DNA of 64,000 nt, from NCBI RefSeq assembly GCF_900101105.1, contig NZ_FNGA01000002.1, positions 686,479-750,478 of the forward strand, written 5' to 3'. Source of the stretch: Maridesulfovibrio ferrireducens (lineage in GTDB: Bacteria; Desulfobacterota; Desulfovibrionia; Desulfovibrionales; Desulfovibrionaceae). A program made the translations under genes and the position numbers. Position 1 is the first letter of the stretch; each line of letters begins with the position of its first letter. The notes under the pieces were generated by a model. It searched no databases, was not told the origin of the DNA, and saw nothing but the letters and a program-made list of their open reading frames with translations. Of this stretch, positions 63,081 through 64,000 are shown piece by piece.

Positions 63081-64000
63081 TTATAAAAGTTCCTCGATAA
63101 CTTCGATGAAAAAGCTTGCCGCAACGGCCAGAATTTCATCGTTGAAATCAAACTTACTGTTGTGCAGAGGTGGCGAATCTACGCCGTTTCCGATCCACAC
63201 ATAGCAGCCTTTGGTATGTTTCATATAGAAAGCATAATCCTCGGCAGCCATTGATGATTCCATATCTGTTACGACATTTTCTGCGCCCACGGCTTTTTGA
63301 GCCGCTTTTATTGCAATTTCAGGAACAGAATTTACAAGAACCGGATGTTTACGAACATAATCCAGTTCCGCTTTCACTCCATAAATTGCGGCTGCGCCTG
63401 CAACGGTCTGTGCTATTGATTCTTCAATTAAATCCTGCACACTTTCATTACAGGTGCGAACGTTACCCTGAACCATTACGTTGTCAGGAATTCCGTTACG
63501 CAGACTGCCTCCGTGAACCTGAGTTATGCTGACAACTCCGCGCTCATGTGAAGGAATTTTACGTCCGACAATTGTCTGCAAACCTTTAATAATATCCGCG
63601 ACTGCGGCAAAAGGCTCGTTGCAGACATGAGGCATTGAAGCGTGACCGCTTTTCCCTGTCACCATAATCTCAAAACGATCTTCGGAGGCCATGCACGCGC
63701 CCTTATGGACCGCGATTTTACCGGAAGCAAGGCCGGGCCACGCATGATAACCGAACAGATAATCAACTTTATATTTGTCGAAGAATGAATCCTCGATGAC
63801 CCGTAATGCGCCTTCATAGCCCTCTTCGCCGGACTGAAAAAGAAGCAGGACAGTACCGTTGAAATCTCTATTTTTAGAGAGATAAGCGGCAAGAGCGAGA
63901 AGAGAAGTACAATGCCCGTCATGTCCGCATGCGTGCATACGTCCTTCAACTTGAGATTTATAAGCGAAACCGTTTTCTTCACTCATCTCAAGCGCGTCCA
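63081..64000 (-). CDS. M20-family amidohydrolase/peptidase, 5' end cut
   Basis: The visible 306 codons read DALEMSEENG at the window edge, which is the middle of the usual DMDALP region, so roughly 70-80 N-terminal residues are missing. The metal site shows MHACGHDGH, then SGEEGYEG, later ESSMAAEDYAFYM and PPLHNSKFDFND. This is the pattern of hippurate- or N-acyl-amino-acid amidohydrolases with a lid domain. It should cleave an acyl group from an amino acid in the cytoplasm. Exact substrate unknown. Confidence 0.92.
   Translation of the reverse strand, partial: DALEMSEENGFAYKSQVEGRMHACGHDGHCTSLLALAAYLSKNRDFNGTVLLLFQSGEEGYEGALRVIEDSFFDKYKVDYLFGYHAWPGLASGKIAVHKGACMASEDRFEIMVTGKSGHASMPHVCNEPFAAVADIIKGLQTIVGRKIPSHERGVVSITQVHGGSLRNGIPDNVMVQGNVRTCNESVQDLIEESIAQTVAGAAAIYGVKAELDYVRKHPVLVNSVPEIAIKAAQKAVGAENVVTDMESSMAAEDYAFYMKHTKGCYVWIGNGVDSPPLHNSKFDFNDEILAVAASFFIEVIEELL

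Noticed and set aside
1-64000. CRISPR array, tRNA or rRNA genes, insertion sequences, prophage
   Set aside because: No regularly spaced repeats, cloverleaf sequences, transposase motifs or phage structural genes were seen in the gaps or frames.

Overview
The window is a 64 kb piece of ordinary bacterial chromosome. It reads best as a low-to-medium GC deltaproteobacterium of the Desulfovibrionales, probably a marine Desulfovibrio/Maridesulfovibrio relative. This placement is inference. It rests on an anaerobic ribonucleotide reductase (nrdG-nrdD), an A-type Fe-S protein with a Cys-rich tail, a chemoreceptor fused to hemerythrin, many c-di-GMP, chemotaxis and periplasmic-binding proteins, a TRAP transporter with its own CitA-type two-component system, and a CbiR-like cobamide enzyme beside cobU. 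I saw no rRNA, tRNA, CRISPR array, insertion sequence or prophage.

Layout. 1-2.3 kb: a partial unknown gene cut by the left edge, then two small envelope genes that overlap tail to tail. 2.8-5.5 kb: nrdG-nrdD with a long leader and a strong terminator. 5.8-8.4 kb: a lone receiver protein, CheR and an EAL-HDOD protein. 8.5-14.2 kb (minus): cobU, a DHH phosphoesterase, polA, a DUF1844 protein and argC, probably one transcription unit. 14.3-18.5 kb (minus): a CbiR-like cobamide hydrolase and a PHP/EndoQ-like nuclease fused to a UvrD helicase, with a 48-codon gene on the plus strand between them. 18.7-25.7 kb: an unknown 602-residue protein, small stress and metabolism genes (GNAT, YkgJ-type, OsmC, cupin, AraC, IscA-like), and a divergent HxlR regulator/ferredoxin-nitroreductase pair. 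25.9-33 kb: a transglutaminase lipoprotein, a PAS-GAF-PAS-PAS-GGDEF-EAL protein, and an orphan acetolactate synthase regulatory subunit with a phosphate butyryltransferase.

33-35.5 kb: three tandem periplasmic solute-binding paralogues with no permease. 35.5-46.1 kb: a small DMT transporter and LysR regulator, a chemoreceptor-hemerythrin fusion, flavin reductase, ZupT, an NlpC/P60-like lipoprotein, a CPA2 antiporter, a DksA-like protein and a Cache-PAS chemoreceptor. 46.5-52.6 kb: ettA followed by a looser region holding hypothetical genes, an MBL-fold hydrolase, a fourth solute-binding protein, a DUF3089 hydrolase and the internally deleted tail of a diguanylate cyclase gene. 52.7-58 kb (minus): histidine kinase, response regulator and a DctPQM TRAP transporter. 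58.2-62 kb: a methyltransferase, a MarR regulator, and a divergent alpha/beta-hydrolase-mlaA operon; two copies of one inverted repeat lie at the marR and methyltransferase promoters. 62-64 kb: a DMT exporter and an M20 peptidase cut by the right edge.

The leads most worth following are the shared MarR-type operator, the EndoQ-UvrD fusion, the cobamide-remodelling locus, a structured intergenic RNA candidate at 21.15-21.27 kb, the 48-residue gene and the diguanylate cyclase remnant. I did not find a clearly new multi-gene system.
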